DNA of 64,000 nucleotides, taken from Candidatus Woesearchaeota archaeon. Its GTDB lineage: Archaea; Nanobdellota; Nanobdellia; Woesearchaeales; JACPIF01. Position 1 is the first letter of the stretch. Every line of letters starts with the position of its first letter. The stretch spans positions 1 through 64,000 of the forward strand of contig JACPIF010000004.1 in the NCBI GenBank assembly GCA_016188215.1. The letters run 5' to 3'. Below the pieces are notes generated by a model that was not told the DNA's origin, made no database searches, and saw nothing but the letters and a program-made list of their open reading frames with translations. The position numbers and the translations under genes were made by a program. Below are positions 1-9,646 of this stretch, piece after piece.

Positions 1-15
1 CCCGTTTTAGTTTAT

Positions 16-30
16 ATCACATTTCGTGAT
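16..30. terminator. Small hairpin after the malate dehydrogenase gene
   Basis: The sequence shows ATCAC, a 5-base loop and GTGAT, placed 19 bases beyond the stop codon of the minus-strand malate dehydrogenase gene. A role in 3'-end formation is only a guess, because the stem is short and AT-rich and has no clear T tract. Confidence 0.2.
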
Positions 31-48
31 GAATTTAGAAGGATGAAA

Positions 49-942
49 TTACCTAAACAATTCCCGAATAGAACTCTTCAGATTGAGCACAGAATCAATG
101 AACATCTTCTGCTCATCCTGAGGAAGCTTCCATTCCTCTACTTTGAGGATACCTTTCTTTCCGATGATGCAGGGCACTCCGATGCTTAATCCAGACTGGC
201 CATACTCACCGTCAAGGACAGCAGAGCACATCATCAGCTTCATCTTATCCCAAAGAATAGCTTCAACCATGCTAATTGTATGGTGTGCCGGGGCAAATAC
301 AGTTGCTCCTTTTCTGCTAATTACTTCTGTTGAAGAATTCCTGCATTTCTTAATTAGCTCTTCTTTCTCCTCCTTTGATAAAATCAAGAATTTCTCTTTC
401 TGCCTGAGCCTGCTGAATACAGGCACCTGCGAATCTCCATGCTCACCCATCACATAGGCTTCAATATCCTGAGGCTTGTTAGGGGCTACAATAGTCCTGA
501 AGCGTGCACTGTCCAGTTCTCCACTGAAACCGATAACACGGGAGCGCTCAAAGCCAGTATGGCGGTACATCATGTAGTTCATGGTATCAACTGGGTTAGT
601 GAGCGTGATGACAATGCTTTTGGGAGCATACTGCCTGATCTCTTCAGCAATATTCTTTATAATGCCTGCATTGAATGATGCCAGTTCAAGCCGGGATTTC
701 ATATCCGGGCTTCTTGGCCTGCCTGCCGTAACTATTACTATGTCAGAATCTGCCATGTCCTTATAGCTGCCGGCCTTTACCTGAACTGCCTGTGTGGCAT
801 GGCTGATGTCCATTGCATTCCCTTCTGCAAGATTAGTGACTATATCTATGAGCACCAACTCCCTGCAGAGCGCCCTGTGAGCCAGCTCAAAGGCTATGCA
901 CGCTCCTACACCTCCTGTGCCGATAACTGTGATTTTTGCCAT
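49..942 (-). CDS. mdh: Malate dehydrogenase (lactate/malate dehydrogenase family)
   Basis: This 297-residue NAD(P)-dependent cytosolic enzyme should interconvert malate and oxaloacetate. The N-terminal Rossmann motif is GTGGVGA (residues 8-14). The substrate loop reads AGRPRSPDMKSRLEL: an Arg sits where lactate dehydrogenases carry Gln, which favours malate. The catalytic His is in GEHGDSQVPVFS (about residues 167-178), and TNPVD is the usual cofactor-side motif. It is full length for the archaeal family. It follows IleRS on the same strand with a 6-base gap, so the two are probably co-transcribed. The family call is firm; malate over lactate rests on that Arg. Confidence 0.9.
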   Translation of the reverse strand: MAKITVIGTGGVGACIAFELAHRALCRELVLIDIVTNLAEGNAMDISHATQAVQVKAGSYKDMADSDIVIVTAGRPRSPDMKSRLELASFNAGIIKNIAEEIRQYAPKSIVITLTNPVDTMNYMMYRHTGFERSRVIGFSGELDSARFRTIVAPNKPQDIEAYVMGEHGDSQVPVFSRLRQKEKFLILSKEEKEELIKKCRNSSTEVISRKGATVFAPAHHTISMVEAILWDKMKLMMCSAVLDGEYGQSGLSIGVPCIIGKKGILKVEEWKLPQDEQKMFIDSVLNLKSSIRELFR

Positions 943-948
943 TAGAAT

Positions 949-3900
949 TTATTCTGCCTTGTCAAAGAACAGCTCTATCTCCTTGCCTTTTATTGTATCC
1001 CTGCTATTAAATGCATGCTTCCTGCTTGGATTGTTGATGGAGACAACCAAAGCGGACGCGCCTACCTTCTCCTTGATTGCGGATTTCCACGTGTTGAGCA
1101 TCTCTGAAAGCTCTTCATCAGTCTTGATGAATAACGAGATGCGGTCAGCCTTGCTCATGCCCTGCATCTTGCGCATGACCTGGATGCGCCGCATGATTTC
1201 GCGTGCATATCCTTCTGCTTCCAGCTCATCTGTCAATTGCCTGTTCAGATAGAGCACGCCATTCCTGAATTCCGCTTCTGCAAGCTCTGGCGGGACATCC
1301 CTTACAATGGTAATGTGCTCCTTGGTTATCTCAATCACGTTATTATCAATAGTCATCTCATGCTTCCCTTCCTTTTCAATGTGCGCAAGTATTGTCTCGG
1401 GGGATTCAATAGTCAGTTTGCTCACTATGCTGGGAGCCAGTTGACCAAACGCAGGGCCAAGCTTCCCATATTCTGCCTTTATCCCGAGCTTTACCTTGGG
1501 ATGCGACCTCTGGATTGCTACCTGTTTCACATTCGTATGCTTCTTGATGATGCTCTCCAGCAATCTTACTGCATCTTCAGTTGCCTTATCCGCCGTTACT
1601 ATAGTTACTTCAGAGAGCGGCCATCGCACGCCCAGCTGCACTTTTTCACGGGCTGATAGTATTGCCTGGATGATGTCGCCTGCAATCCCCATGGACTTCT
1701 CAAGCGCTTCATCAATCAGCTCAGCCTCGTAATCAGGCCATGCATACTGATGGATGCTCTCCTTAGGCAGGTTCCACGCCTGCTTCATGTTCTGGTACAT
1801 AGCCTCTGTTATGAAGGGGCTGATCGTAGTGAATAATTTCATTGATTCAAAGAGCACATTATAGCTGGTGTAGAGGATTGCCTTCTTCTCTTCCGGAGTG
1901 CCAAAGGACGCCTTATCCCTGATTAATTGGATATAAGTCCTGCTGAGTTCCAGGAATACCTCTTCAATGGCCCAGGGCACTTCGTTCAGCCTATAGGACC
2001 CGTACATTTCAGTCACGTTCCTGATAGCTGAATTCAATTTTGAAAGCATGTACTTCTCTTCCAGCTCCAGGCTTCCTGCAATAGCCTCATGCGTCAGTTC
2101 ATTCGGAGCCTGCTGAATGGTCCTGGACATGTCAAGAATGTAATTATGGAGGTTCCAGAGTACCATCAGATTCTTGTGCTTCACTTTCATGTCTTCAAAA
2201 TTATAGTTGATGTCAACTCCCGGCGAGGTGCCGCCTATCATATAGTAGCGCAACGTGTCTGCCCCGTATTTGCTGATGACTTCTTCAGGCAGGATATAAT
2301 TGCCAAGGGATTTGGACATCTTCCTGCCCATGGCATCGTTGATGAAGCCATGCATGTAGACTGCCTTGAACGATGGCCTGCCCATGGATATCATGGACGC
2401 TACAAACAGCAGGTTGAACCAGCCGCGGATCTGGTCAATGCCCTCCAGAATAAAGTCTGCAGGGAACAGCTTTTCAAACAGGTCAGTCCTTCTTGGATAA
2501 TCCAGGCAGTTCCAGGATGCTGAGCCTGCATCGAGCCACACGTCAAGGATGTCAGGCTCCCGTATCATTGTTCCTTTGCAGACCCTCTTGGTGCATCTGA
2601 ATTTAACATCGTCTATCCAGGGCTTGTGCAGGTCTTCCGGAATCTGCTTTGCATGCTTCTTCAGCTCATCAACTGAGCCGAGCACAATGTAATGCCTGCA
2701 CTTGCCGCATTTCCATATAGGCAATGGAGTGCCCCAGTATCGCTGGCGGGTGATGCCGTTATCCCTCAGATTCTCAAGCCATGCGTCAAAATTCCTTGAG
2801 CCTGCAAAATCAGGCTGCCAGAATATCTTGCGGTTGAGCTCACGCATCCTGTCCTTGAGGTCCTCAACCTTGAAGAACCATTGGGTCGTGGTGCGGAATA
2901 TCACAGGGGTCTTGCAGCGCCAGCAGTGCGCGTAATCGTGCTCGTATTTTTCCTTGTGGATGACTGCATTATGCCTCTCCAGCTCGTCCACTATCTTTGC
3001 GTCATCCTTCTTGGCTTTCAATCCTGAAAAAGAGGAAGTGCCCTGCGGGAACACGCCTGCTTCAGTAAGGTTGTTGAAGGGCGGGATATGGTTGCGGTGC
3101 CCAACTTCATAATCCTCAGGCCCGCATCCGGGAGCCATGTGCACCAAGCCAGTGCCTGCGCTCAAGTCAACATATTCAGTGGATGGAACTACAGTGTGCA
3201 CCTGCTTATTTTTTGATTCCAATAACTTTAACGCGGGTATCTCAGAAGTGAGGAAATGGCTGTATTTTGTGCCTATCAGATCCCTGCCCTTGAGCTCGTC
3301 AACTATCGTATAGTTTTCATCAAGCTTTTGCATCAGGCTTCCGGCAAGCTCTTTTGCAACAGTCCAGAGCTCATCCCTTACCCGGAGCTTTACATAGTCA
3401 AACTCAGGATGCACCATAACGCCGAGGTTGAAGGGGATGGTCCATGGTGTTGTAGTCCATATTATGAGATATTCCTTTTCATCTCCTGACTTTTCCTTTG
3501 CCTTCCCCTGAGCTTTTGGCTTTCCAATAACCTCAAATTTTACATAGATGGAATCATCGGTTACCTGCTTGTATTCCAATTCATGCTTTGCAAGGGAAGT
3601 GAGACAGCGGGGGCACCAGTGCATGGTCTTCTCGCCTTCATACAATCTTTTGTTTTCATGAGCTTTCTTGATGAGCCACCATTCGCCTTCAATGTATTCC
3701 TGAGTGATGGGCATGTAGGCGTTATCAAAATCCATCCAGACACCAAGGCGCTTGAAATCTTTGTTCATTAATTGCATGTTCCTCAAAGAGAATTCCCTGC
3801 AGTACTTAACAAATTTCTCAACGCCATAGCTGAGAATCTCATCCTTGTTCTTTATGCCCAGCTCTTTCTCCGCGCCCTGCTCTGTAGGCATGCCATGCAT

Positions 3901-4143
3901 GTCATATCCTGCCCTATCCCAGACATCATAGCCCTGCATGCGCTTGAAGCGCAATACCATGTCTTTCAGGGCCTTGTTCCAGGCTGTCCCTAAATGCACT
4001 CTTCCTGATGTGTAGGGCGGGCCATCAAGGAAATAGAACAGGGCTTTGCCTGCATTGCGCTGCTTTGCCTTCTCGTAAATCTCCTTCTCCTTCCAAAACT
4101 TCAGGATTTCAGGCTCCAACTGCAACGGATTGTATTTTTCCAT
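949..4143 (-). CDS. ileS: Isoleucyl-tRNA synthetase
   Basis: This class I synthetase of 1064 residues charges tRNA-Ile and edits misactivated valine. The HIGH-type signature is PPYTSGRVHLGTA near residue 45, and KMSKS appears as GRKMSKSLGNY near residue 610. The long insert between them is the editing domain (TTTPWTIPFNLGV, STEYVDLSAGTGLVHMAPG). Zinc-binding pairs are visible at HWCPRC and WKCGKC. The C-terminal anticodon-binding helices and tail are complete. It is the first gene of a two-gene unit with mdh. The start is the first ATG, and repeat copy 1 lies immediately upstream. Confidence 0.97.
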   Translation of the reverse strand: MEKYNPLQLEPEILKFWKEKEIYEKAKQRNAGKALFYFLDGPPYTSGRVHLGTAWNKALKDMVLRFKRMQGYDVWDRAGYDMHGMPTEQGAEKELGIKNKDEILSYGVEKFVKYCREFSLRNMQLMNKDFKRLGVWMDFDNAYMPITQEYIEGEWWLIKKAHENKRLYEGEKTMHWCPRCLTSLAKHELEYKQVTDDSIYVKFEVIGKPKAQGKAKEKSGDEKEYLIIWTTTPWTIPFNLGVMVHPEFDYVKLRVRDELWTVAKELAGSLMQKLDENYTIVDELKGRDLIGTKYSHFLTSEIPALKLLESKNKQVHTVVPSTEYVDLSAGTGLVHMAPGCGPEDYEVGHRNHIPPFNNLTEAGVFPQGTSSFSGLKAKKDDAKIVDELERHNAVIHKEKYEHDYAHCWRCKTPVIFRTTTQWFFKVEDLKDRMRELNRKIFWQPDFAGSRNFDAWLENLRDNGITRQRYWGTPLPIWKCGKCRHYIVLGSVDELKKHAKQIPEDLHKPWIDDVKFRCTKRVCKGTMIREPDILDVWLDAGSASWNCLDYPRRTDLFEKLFPADFILEGIDQIRGWFNLLFVASMISMGRPSFKAVYMHGFINDAMGRKMSKSLGNYILPEEVISKYGADTLRYYMIGGTSPGVDINYNFEDMKVKHKNLMVLWNLHNYILDMSRTIQQAPNELTHEAIAGSLELEEKYMLSKLNSAIRNVTEMYGSYRLNEVPWAIEEVFLELSRTYIQLIRDKASFGTPEEKKAILYTSYNVLFESMKLFTTISPFITEAMYQNMKQAWNLPKESIHQYAWPDYEAELIDEALEKSMGIAGDIIQAILSAREKVQLGVRWPLSEVTIVTADKATEDAVRLLESIIKKHTNVKQVAIQRSHPKVKLGIKAEYGKLGPAFGQLAPSIVSKLTIESPETILAHIEKEGKHEMTIDNNVIEITKEHITIVRDVPPELAEAEFRNGVLYLNRQLTDELEAEGYAREIMRRIQVMRKMQGMSKADRISLFIKTDEELSEMLNTWKSAIKEKVGASALVVSINNPSRKHAFNSRDTIKGKEIELFFDKAE

Positions 4144-4182
4144 GTATATTGTGATATGCGTAAACCTTAAACACTATACCTT

Positions 4183-4327
4183 GCACCGCGCTGCTGCGCG
4201 GGTAGCGCTCAGCTAAAGCTTCGCGCACTGTGCCAAATGTCCCCCGATTTGATAACAAACACGCGATTCGGGGGACCAACGTCACCACGGAGGTGAGATT
4301 CATCTCACCGACTACTTTGCTCATAAT
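4183..4327 (-). repeat. Three-hairpin intergenic element, copy 1
   Basis: Plus-strand order: a GC hairpin (CGCGC-TGCT-GCGCG, 4187-4200), a linker with ACTGTGCC, a central stem GTCCCCCGA (4239-4247) pairing with TCGGGGGAC (4268-4276), then CACCACGGAG, a hairpin GGTGAGAT-TC-ATCTCACC (4292-4309) and the end box GACTACTTTGCTCAT. Orientation is given as box-first, hence minus. It fills the gap between ileS and the upstream homoserine kinase gene. Six related elements and one short piece occur elsewhere in the window. Confidence 0.8.
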
Positions 4328-4390
4328 CGTTCTTTAAAAAACATTAAGAAGGGGTGGGTTATTTAAATATTTAGCAGATTTGAAGAAATT

Positions 4391-5410
4391 TCATTTGCCA
4401 TAGCCATAGACTCGTTGTGCATAGTCGTATGCTCCTTCTTTAGCTATAGGTGTATCTTTAATCAGCAGATCTATCCCTTTGTCTTTTGCCCAGACCACTG
4501 CTTTTTCTGCAGGCGTTGAACCCTCCATACCTCTAGAATATTCGCCCCTATCATATAAAAAAGCCAGATTAGGACCTGCTCCCGATACTACAGTAGCTAT
4601 GCCATGGTTATCATATTGAATCCTTTTCAGGACATGCAAGTCAGATTCGCTGAAGTTGCCGTAACCCTGTTTTGCGGCTCTCCTTGGCTCATGATACCTA
4701 TCGCCCCACACTATTGCAAGGAATTTTTCTACATTGCCTGTTACCAATGCAGCAGTTGCAGCAGAAATTAGGCCAGTTTGTTGAATAAAATCGCCTTGTT
4801 CCACAGGCTGTTTCATCGCTTCCCTCAAGGCTTCGGTCCCCCCGCTCTTTTGATGAGAAGAATAACCAATTGCTATTCCCAAATTTTCAGGAACATCATA
4901 AAAGTCTACGCTGCCTGAATGGTTTTCATATGGCTCTTTATAGACAATATTAAATCTGCCATTTGTTGACGCCGCAACATTATCTTTGTGCTCATTTGGC
5001 TCGCCCTTCGCAGCGAATCTAATTATTTCATCACGGGAGAGTACACCTCTTATTGCTGATTTGCTGTTTCTATAAAATATTGCAGCAGCCATAACTACAC
5101 CCACTGCCTCTGCGCCTGACCTTCCCAAGCCGCCTGTTGGATATCCAGTATCTTCAAAGAGGATATGGGCACCTTCAGAGATGCCATCCGCCTTCCTAAA
5201 ATAGTTTAAAGCCTCGCGAGCTGCGTAACCAAGCTCTCTTCCCAGTGGTTTTGGCAATGGACTCCTATTCTCAATGGTAATAGATCCCCTGTCTCGCAGC
5301 CTTGTATATGTTACTTTAAGAGCAGGATTTCCTAGTCCAAGCGCCCAAATATCAAAGCCCAATCCTACATTAGCAGAAGATGAAGGGACTTCAATAGTAA
5401 CAGACTCCAT
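4391..5410 (-). CDS. thrB: Homoserine kinase-like GHMP kinase
   Basis: The 339-residue product resembles homoserine kinase, which phosphorylates homoserine with ATP on the way to threonine. The N-terminus VPSSSANVGLGFDIWALGL is the substrate-side motif of ThrB. The GHMP ATP-binding motif is YPTGGLGRSGAEAVG near residue 98. The C-terminal GHMP motif is VVSGAGPNLAFLYD. No other threonine-pathway gene is in the window. Codon use is more AT-rich and less GAG/AAG-biased than in neighbours, which suggests acquisition by transfer. Another GHMP kinase specificity is possible, but ThrB fits best. Confidence 0.78.
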   Translation of the reverse strand: MESVTIEVPSSSANVGLGFDIWALGLGNPALKVTYTRLRDRGSITIENRSPLPKPLGRELGYAAREALNYFRKADGISEGAHILFEDTGYPTGGLGRSGAEAVGVVMAAAIFYRNSKSAIRGVLSRDEIIRFAAKGEPNEHKDNVAASTNGRFNIVYKEPYENHSGSVDFYDVPENLGIAIGYSSHQKSGGTEALREAMKQPVEQGDFIQQTGLISAATAALVTGNVEKFLAIVWGDRYHEPRRAAKQGYGNFSESDLHVLKRIQYDNHGIATVVSGAGPNLAFLYDRGEYSRGMEGSTPAEKAVVWAKDKGIDLLIKDTPIAKEGAYDYAQRVYGYGK

Positions 5411-5470
5411 AGCCGAGTTAATTTCAGAACTGTATTTAAAGTTTATGGCAAAACTGGAAAAAACACCAAA

Positions 5471-6079
5471 CTAGGCAGTGACTGCGGCCAACTCAGGAAT
5501 CTGCTCCTGGCTCAGGAAGCTCTTGAAATCTGCATCTGCCAGCATGTGCTTTGTTATCTCCATGAACAGAGAGCCGATGCTCTTGACCATTGTGGTATGC
5601 TGCACATAGACATTATTTAGTCTAGCTACGTGGCGCTTGTGCTCTTTCTCAAGCAGCAGCTTGTAGTCCAGGCCAATGTTTGCATTGAGCAGCTTCAGAA
5701 GATCAGAGTCCAACTCATCAATGTGCCTCTTGAATGTTTCAATATCAGCGATGACAGCTCCCATGCTGGTCAGCTCATCGCGGAACAGCTTATGGATAGC
5801 TTTTTTGGCAGTCCTGTAATCCTTGGTGAGCAGGGTGGTGCGCAATAACGAAAGATGATAGCAAAGGATTTCCAGCTTTTCCTTAATCTCGTCTGCATCC
5901 TTAAGCCTGGAATTGGTGAGCCTTATCTTCAAGGGCATGGCTGCATACTGTGTGTTGGCAAGATGCTTGTGCAGCTGCTTGTCATTGAATGAAAGCTCTT
6001 CAAACTTCCTGCAGATATCTGAGGGCATTTCAAGCGCTTCAAGCTGGCTCTTGAGCTGCTGCAGATTGATTTCCGGCAC
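5471..6079 (-). CDS. Hypothetical helical protein
   Basis: I do not recognise this 202-residue protein. It is almost entirely predicted helix, rich in Leu, Lys and Glu (for example KLEILCYHLSLLRTTLL), with no signal peptide, membrane segment or Cys motif. It may be a small coiled-coil or bundle protein of the cytosol. The reading frame shows good codon periodicity and is followed by homoserine kinase on the same strand 60 bases later. AT-rich sequence resembling TATA boxes lies at about 6115-6150 upstream of its start. Confidence 0.65.
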   Translation of the reverse strand: MPEINLQQLKSQLEALEMPSDICRKFEELSFNDKQLHKHLANTQYAAMPLKIRLTNSRLKDADEIKEKLEILCYHLSLLRTTLLTKDYRTAKKAIHKLFRDELTSMGAVIADIETFKRHIDELDSDLLKLLNANIGLDYKLLLEKEHKRHVARLNNVYVQHTTMVKSIGSLFMEITKHMLADADFKSFLSQEQIPELAAVTA

Positions 6080-6198
6080 TTTTACCTCTTTTATCCTGGA
6101 TTTGGCTAAAACAGAACTAGTATACCAGTATAGGAATTAGTATATAAAGGTTTCTAGAGTTGGCACTTAGGATAAGACATAGGCAAAATGAGAAGAAA

Positions 6199-6348
6199 CT
6201 ACCGCAATACAGTCCTGCACTGGTTGCAGATGTGAGCCTGCGCCTTATCGCTGTAGCTGGTGTTTTTGCCATAGTCCAGCTTCACTTCACAGCCTGGGCA
6301 TTTTGGCTCAAGCACTTCTATTGACTCAAAAATGTTTATCTGGTTCAT
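6199..6348 (-). CDS. Small zinc-ribbon protein (49 aa)
   Basis: The 49-residue reading frame starts MNQINIFESIEV and carries CPGC (residues 17-20) and CNQC (residues 41-44), a compact two-knuckle zinc ribbon. A TATA-like TTTATAAATCC lies on the minus strand around 6445-6455, leaving a leader of about 70 bases. Function is unknown; such ribbons in archaea often bind nucleic acid or ribosomes. It is supported by the paired CxxC motifs and its isolation between two real genes. Confidence 0.6.
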   Translation of the reverse strand: MNQINIFESIEVLEPKCPGCEVKLDYGKNTSYSDKAQAHICNQCRTVLR

Positions 6349-6520
6349 TGTTCTCTGCCTCGTAGCACTTGAATCTACTGTGCCATATTTTGTCTGAACA
6401 CCTTAAGACTCAAGCAACCCTTACTATAGTACTTAGAAATCGGATTTATAAACTTTTAGGAGAAAATTTTATATAAATTATAAGATGTATAATGCTAGAA
6501 AATCTTGGATTTTTCAAATT

Positions 6521-8998
6521 CTAGAAGAAACTAGCCAATTTGCTCTGCTCGCGGTTCTCAAGCAGCACATCTTTAGTATAGCCGAACACGTTGAGGATGC
6601 GCTCAATGGAAGGGATAACCTGGTGCCTTATGTAATAGTCTGCATCATAATCCTTCTCATTCACCTCATCAGGCAGCCTGGCCTTGTCGCGCAGCTTCTC
6701 CTTGCTGTTATGTGTATCTTCTGCAATAACGAACTGGATGTTTGAACCTGGACGGATACTGATGCCTGCAGCGAGCATTTTCTGGGCAACTGCAACATGA
6801 GGAGATACAGATTCATAGGTGTCAATGCGCTTCTGCAATTGCGTGTTAAGGATAACCTTCTCAATCGGCACTTTCTTATCCTTCAAATCTTTTATCACTG
6901 CCTTGACATATCTTACAGCTTCTGCAGGATTCCTGTCTTTCAGGATTATGTTGAGCACAGTCTCCTGCACTTCCCTTGCAATCAGCGATGAGTTCTTGCG
7001 TATAGCCTCAAACCCCTTGATTTTGATGCTGCCTTTTTCAGAGAGCAATGCATAGCGCTTCTTCGCGCCAATGTCGCCTGCCTTTGCTGATACGAAAATG
7101 CCCGCAGGATAGTAGCCTTCAAACTCAAGCTCCATGACTCCAGGCAGCTCAATATTGACTGCAGCGCAGAATTGCAGCGCATCCTCCTTTGTCCTGCCAT
7201 CAAGGGCAAGGAATACTGAATCTGTATCAGAATAAATCACCTTGAAGCCTGCCTGTGCAGCCTTTCCGATGACCTGCTGGATGTAAAACCTGCCCCAGGC
7301 AGTTGTTGCTTCTGCTGATTCCATGGAATACCAGCGGGCATAGGGAAAGCCAAGGTAGCCGTAGAATGCGTTGGCCAGGAGCTTGAGGCTGTTTGACTGA
7401 GCTTCCAGGAAAGGGGATTTTCCTGAGGCTGCCAGGGCTGCCTTGAGCCTTAATCTTCTGGTTATGAGCTCTTCAATGATTGCCGGGATGAAGCCTTTGC
7501 GCCTGGTGCAGAACCATGTTGCCTTGCGCTTGCCATCCAGCGGCGTAAGTTTAGCCAAGCCCTCGCAGCAGTCGCAGCGAACTGTTGCAGGAGAAATGTT
7601 ATGAGAGGAAATGAGGCTTGGGTACAGGCTCCTGAAGTCAAACACGATAATGTCATTGTATAATCCTGGCTCTGGCTCGTAGACAAAACCGCCTGTGTAA
7701 CTCATCTGCCTCCTGAAATCAATGGTGCTGTCATCAGGCTTGTTGGGGTTCAGTTCATTGAATTCAGACGATCTGGCCAGCAAGTACCATTCAACCAGCT
7801 GGGAATAGCCCATGCGGTTGATGTCATGCAGCGGGAGGCCGACTATCTTCACCATCTCGCTGAGGTTTGGCAGCATTTTCTGGGTTAGCTTGAATGTAAG
7901 CAGGGCATCCTGCAAGTTGTACTGGCAAAATGCTTCCAGCTTGTCTGTCCCATCATCCCATGCAGATGCAAGCTGCTCAATATTGGCAGCGTGCTTGCCT
8001 TCACCCAATAATTCAAGGGCAACTTTCTGCAGAGTGAATGACTCTGCTTCCATAGTCCTGCCCAATATCTTGGCGATATACCTGAAGATATCAATGTGAG
8101 TTAATCCTGTTATGCGGGCGCTGCGGTTCATGCCTTTATCCAGGTCAATCTCTGAGCTGTCCATGCCCAAATCCAGCCTTATGCCCAAAGCCTTTGCGCG
8201 CGCCATGAGATAAGGAAGGTCAAAGCCGTCTGAATAATAGCCTGCAAGGATATCAGGGGCGTATGATTTTACATGGTGCACAAACCGGTCAATAAGCTGC
8301 GCTTCAGAATCAACGAATTCTATGCTCTCATCATCTGTCCTGAACTTTTTCCAGGTTATGACTTTCTTGAGAGTGTCCCCGTACAGGGCAAGCATGACGA
8401 TGGGATGCTTTTCAGCCACCACATGCTTTCCCAGTGGATTATAGGTCTCAATGTCAAAGGCAAGTATCTTAAGGTCTTGTGCTGAATGCTCTGATGATGG
8501 CTTGACTTCAGCTGCCTTGAAACACGGGATTCCTGAAGAGTCCTGGCTCTCGATAAACTCTCCTTTAGCTTCTGTCAAGCTCAATGGAATTATTTTCTTG
8601 TCAATCAAATAACGGCGGGCAAAAAGGATGTCATACTCGTTGATTGACGTAACCATGTCCCATTGCCTTACAATGTCGCGCAGGAGCGGGACGTCGCTCG
8701 GCAGGTTAAGGAATACTTTTAATGCGACTATCGCCTCTCCCAGGAAATTCTTCTCGTGCTGCTCAACTTTAGCAACCTTTACAACCTGCTCTCCTTTTGG
8801 TATCTCCAGGCGCTGCAGCTTTCCCTTAACTTCCATGATATTTTCATATTTAGGAATTACCCAAAAGTATGGCCTGAACGTATCGTCAATTATGCAGACG
8901 TGCCTGCCATCTATTGTTTTTGCAAACAAGTGAATGACCGGCAGGCTGTTCTCTATGCGGTATGTTACATCCAGTGGATAAAATTTGAGGGTTTGCAT
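6521..8998 (-). CDS. polB: Family B DNA polymerase
   Basis: This 825-residue replicative polymerase has 3'-5' proofreading. Exonuclease motifs are AFDIETY (Exo I), YYSDGFDLPYL (Exo II; the usual Asn is absent but the catalytic Asp is kept) and YNLQDALL (Exo III). Polymerase motifs are DFRSLYPSLI (A), KLLANAFYGYLG (B) and YSDTDSVF (C). The C-terminus QSKLASFF is a good PCNA-interacting peptide (PIP box). I chose the ATG at 8998 (MQTLKFYPLDV): the 47 residues added by the longer frame run through a TATA-like TTATATAAAG just upstream and look unlike polymerase sequence. Confidence 0.96.
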   Translation of the reverse strand: MQTLKFYPLDVTYRIENSLPVIHLFAKTIDGRHVCIIDDTFRPYFWVIPKYENIMEVKGKLQRLEIPKGEQVVKVAKVEQHEKNFLGEAIVALKVFLNLPSDVPLLRDIVRQWDMVTSINEYDILFARRYLIDKKIIPLSLTEAKGEFIESQDSSGIPCFKAAEVKPSSEHSAQDLKILAFDIETYNPLGKHVVAEKHPIVMLALYGDTLKKVITWKKFRTDDESIEFVDSEAQLIDRFVHHVKSYAPDILAGYYSDGFDLPYLMARAKALGIRLDLGMDSSEIDLDKGMNRSARITGLTHIDIFRYIAKILGRTMEAESFTLQKVALELLGEGKHAANIEQLASAWDDGTDKLEAFCQYNLQDALLTFKLTQKMLPNLSEMVKIVGLPLHDINRMGYSQLVEWYLLARSSEFNELNPNKPDDSTIDFRRQMSYTGGFVYEPEPGLYNDIIVFDFRSLYPSLISSHNISPATVRCDCCEGLAKLTPLDGKRKATWFCTRRKGFIPAIIEELITRRLRLKAALAASGKSPFLEAQSNSLKLLANAFYGYLGFPYARWYSMESAEATTAWGRFYIQQVIGKAAQAGFKVIYSDTDSVFLALDGRTKEDALQFCAAVNIELPGVMELEFEGYYPAGIFVSAKAGDIGAKKRYALLSEKGSIKIKGFEAIRKNSSLIAREVQETVLNIILKDRNPAEAVRYVKAVIKDLKDKKVPIEKVILNTQLQKRIDTYESVSPHVAVAQKMLAAGISIRPGSNIQFVIAEDTHNSKEKLRDKARLPDEVNEKDYDADYYIRHQVIPSIERILNVFGYTKDVLLENREQSKLASFF

Positions 8999-9129
8999 GG
9001 CGCTGATAATTTGCCATAAAGCTGCGGGAGTTATATAAAGATTTGGTGTACGGGCACAGGTGTACTGTGTATTGCAGTTGCATAATTTTATAAATAGGCT
9101 TGCCCAGAATATCTTCAAGAGGTGATACT

Positions 9130-9432
9130 TTGGATGCATTGCAGCGGGAAATTGTCAATAAGTGCAAGCTTGATTTCCTGAAGATGAGCGTGAGGCAGCC
9201 TGGCATCCGGGAGAAGGCACTGCTTGTTTCACATATCACGCAGCTGCTGGGAATATATGGGCTTGGCTACAATAAAGAGCTGCATTACCTGCTGCGGGAC
9301 ATGATTGCCTACGGTGAGCGGAGCAATCTTGTGCTTGCCGGGCAGCGGTTTGAGTTTGATGCCCTTAACAGGAAATATAAAGTTGCGGTGGATGAGAAGC
9401 CTATTGCATGGAAGGTTGAGTTTTCTGAGTGA
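9130..9432 (+). CDS. Conserved-looking hypothetical protein (100 aa)
   Basis: I do not recognise this basic, helical 100-residue protein with a short beta-rich C-terminus (FEFDALNRKYKVAVDEK). The TTG at 9130 is preferred because GAGGTGAT lies a few bases before it; the longer ATG start at 9100 would place that Shine-Dalgarno inside the gene. It is transcribed divergently from polB, and a TATA-like TTTTATAAATAG sits at about 9086-9098. No catalytic motif is visible. Confidence 0.6.
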   Translation: MDALQREIVNKCKLDFLKMSVRQPGIREKALLVSHITQLLGIYGLGYNKELHYLLRDMIAYGERSNLVLAGQRFEFDALNRKYKVAVDEKPIAWKVEFSE

Positions 9433-9459
9433 TCTTATTTAAGGACACTTTAACTTGCA

Positions 9460-9575
9460 GACTGGCGCGAAATACGCGCCTCAACATGTCCGCGAATCAT
9501 GAGTCTCCAACCATAATCGCGGACCTCCCGCACCCCGGAGGTGAGGTTTACCTCACCGACTACTGTGCTCATTAG
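9460..9575 (-). repeat. Three-hairpin intergenic element, copy 2
   Basis: This is the most regular copy. Plus-strand order: hairpin GGCGCG/CGCGCC (9464-9480), linker TCAACAT, central stem GTCCGCGA (9488-9495) pairing with TCGCGGAC (9517-9524), linker ending CCGGAG, hairpin GGTGAGG-TTTA-CCTCACC (9540-9557), end box GACTACTGTGCTCATTA. Compared with copy 1 the central stem has changed on both arms (CCCCGA/TCGGGG to CCGCGA/TCGCGG), so pairing is kept. It lies between two plus-strand genes. Confidence 0.85.
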
Positions 9576-9646
9576 TATTTTTCCTTAAAACTATATCACA
9601 CAGATATATTTATATATAATGCTTTTCTTAAAAATGGCTGGGATAC

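Noticed and set aside
949-4143. Plus-strand frames inside ileS
   Set aside because: They overlap a complete, well-conserved synthetase and lack their own signals.
4109-4324. Minus-strand frame across repeat copy 1
   Set aside because: It is formed by the hairpin element; no related protein at other copies.
5962-6160. Plus-strand frame with a hydrophobic start opposite the helical protein
   Set aside because: It overlaps the start and promoter of the better-supported minus-strand gene and has no Shine-Dalgarno site.
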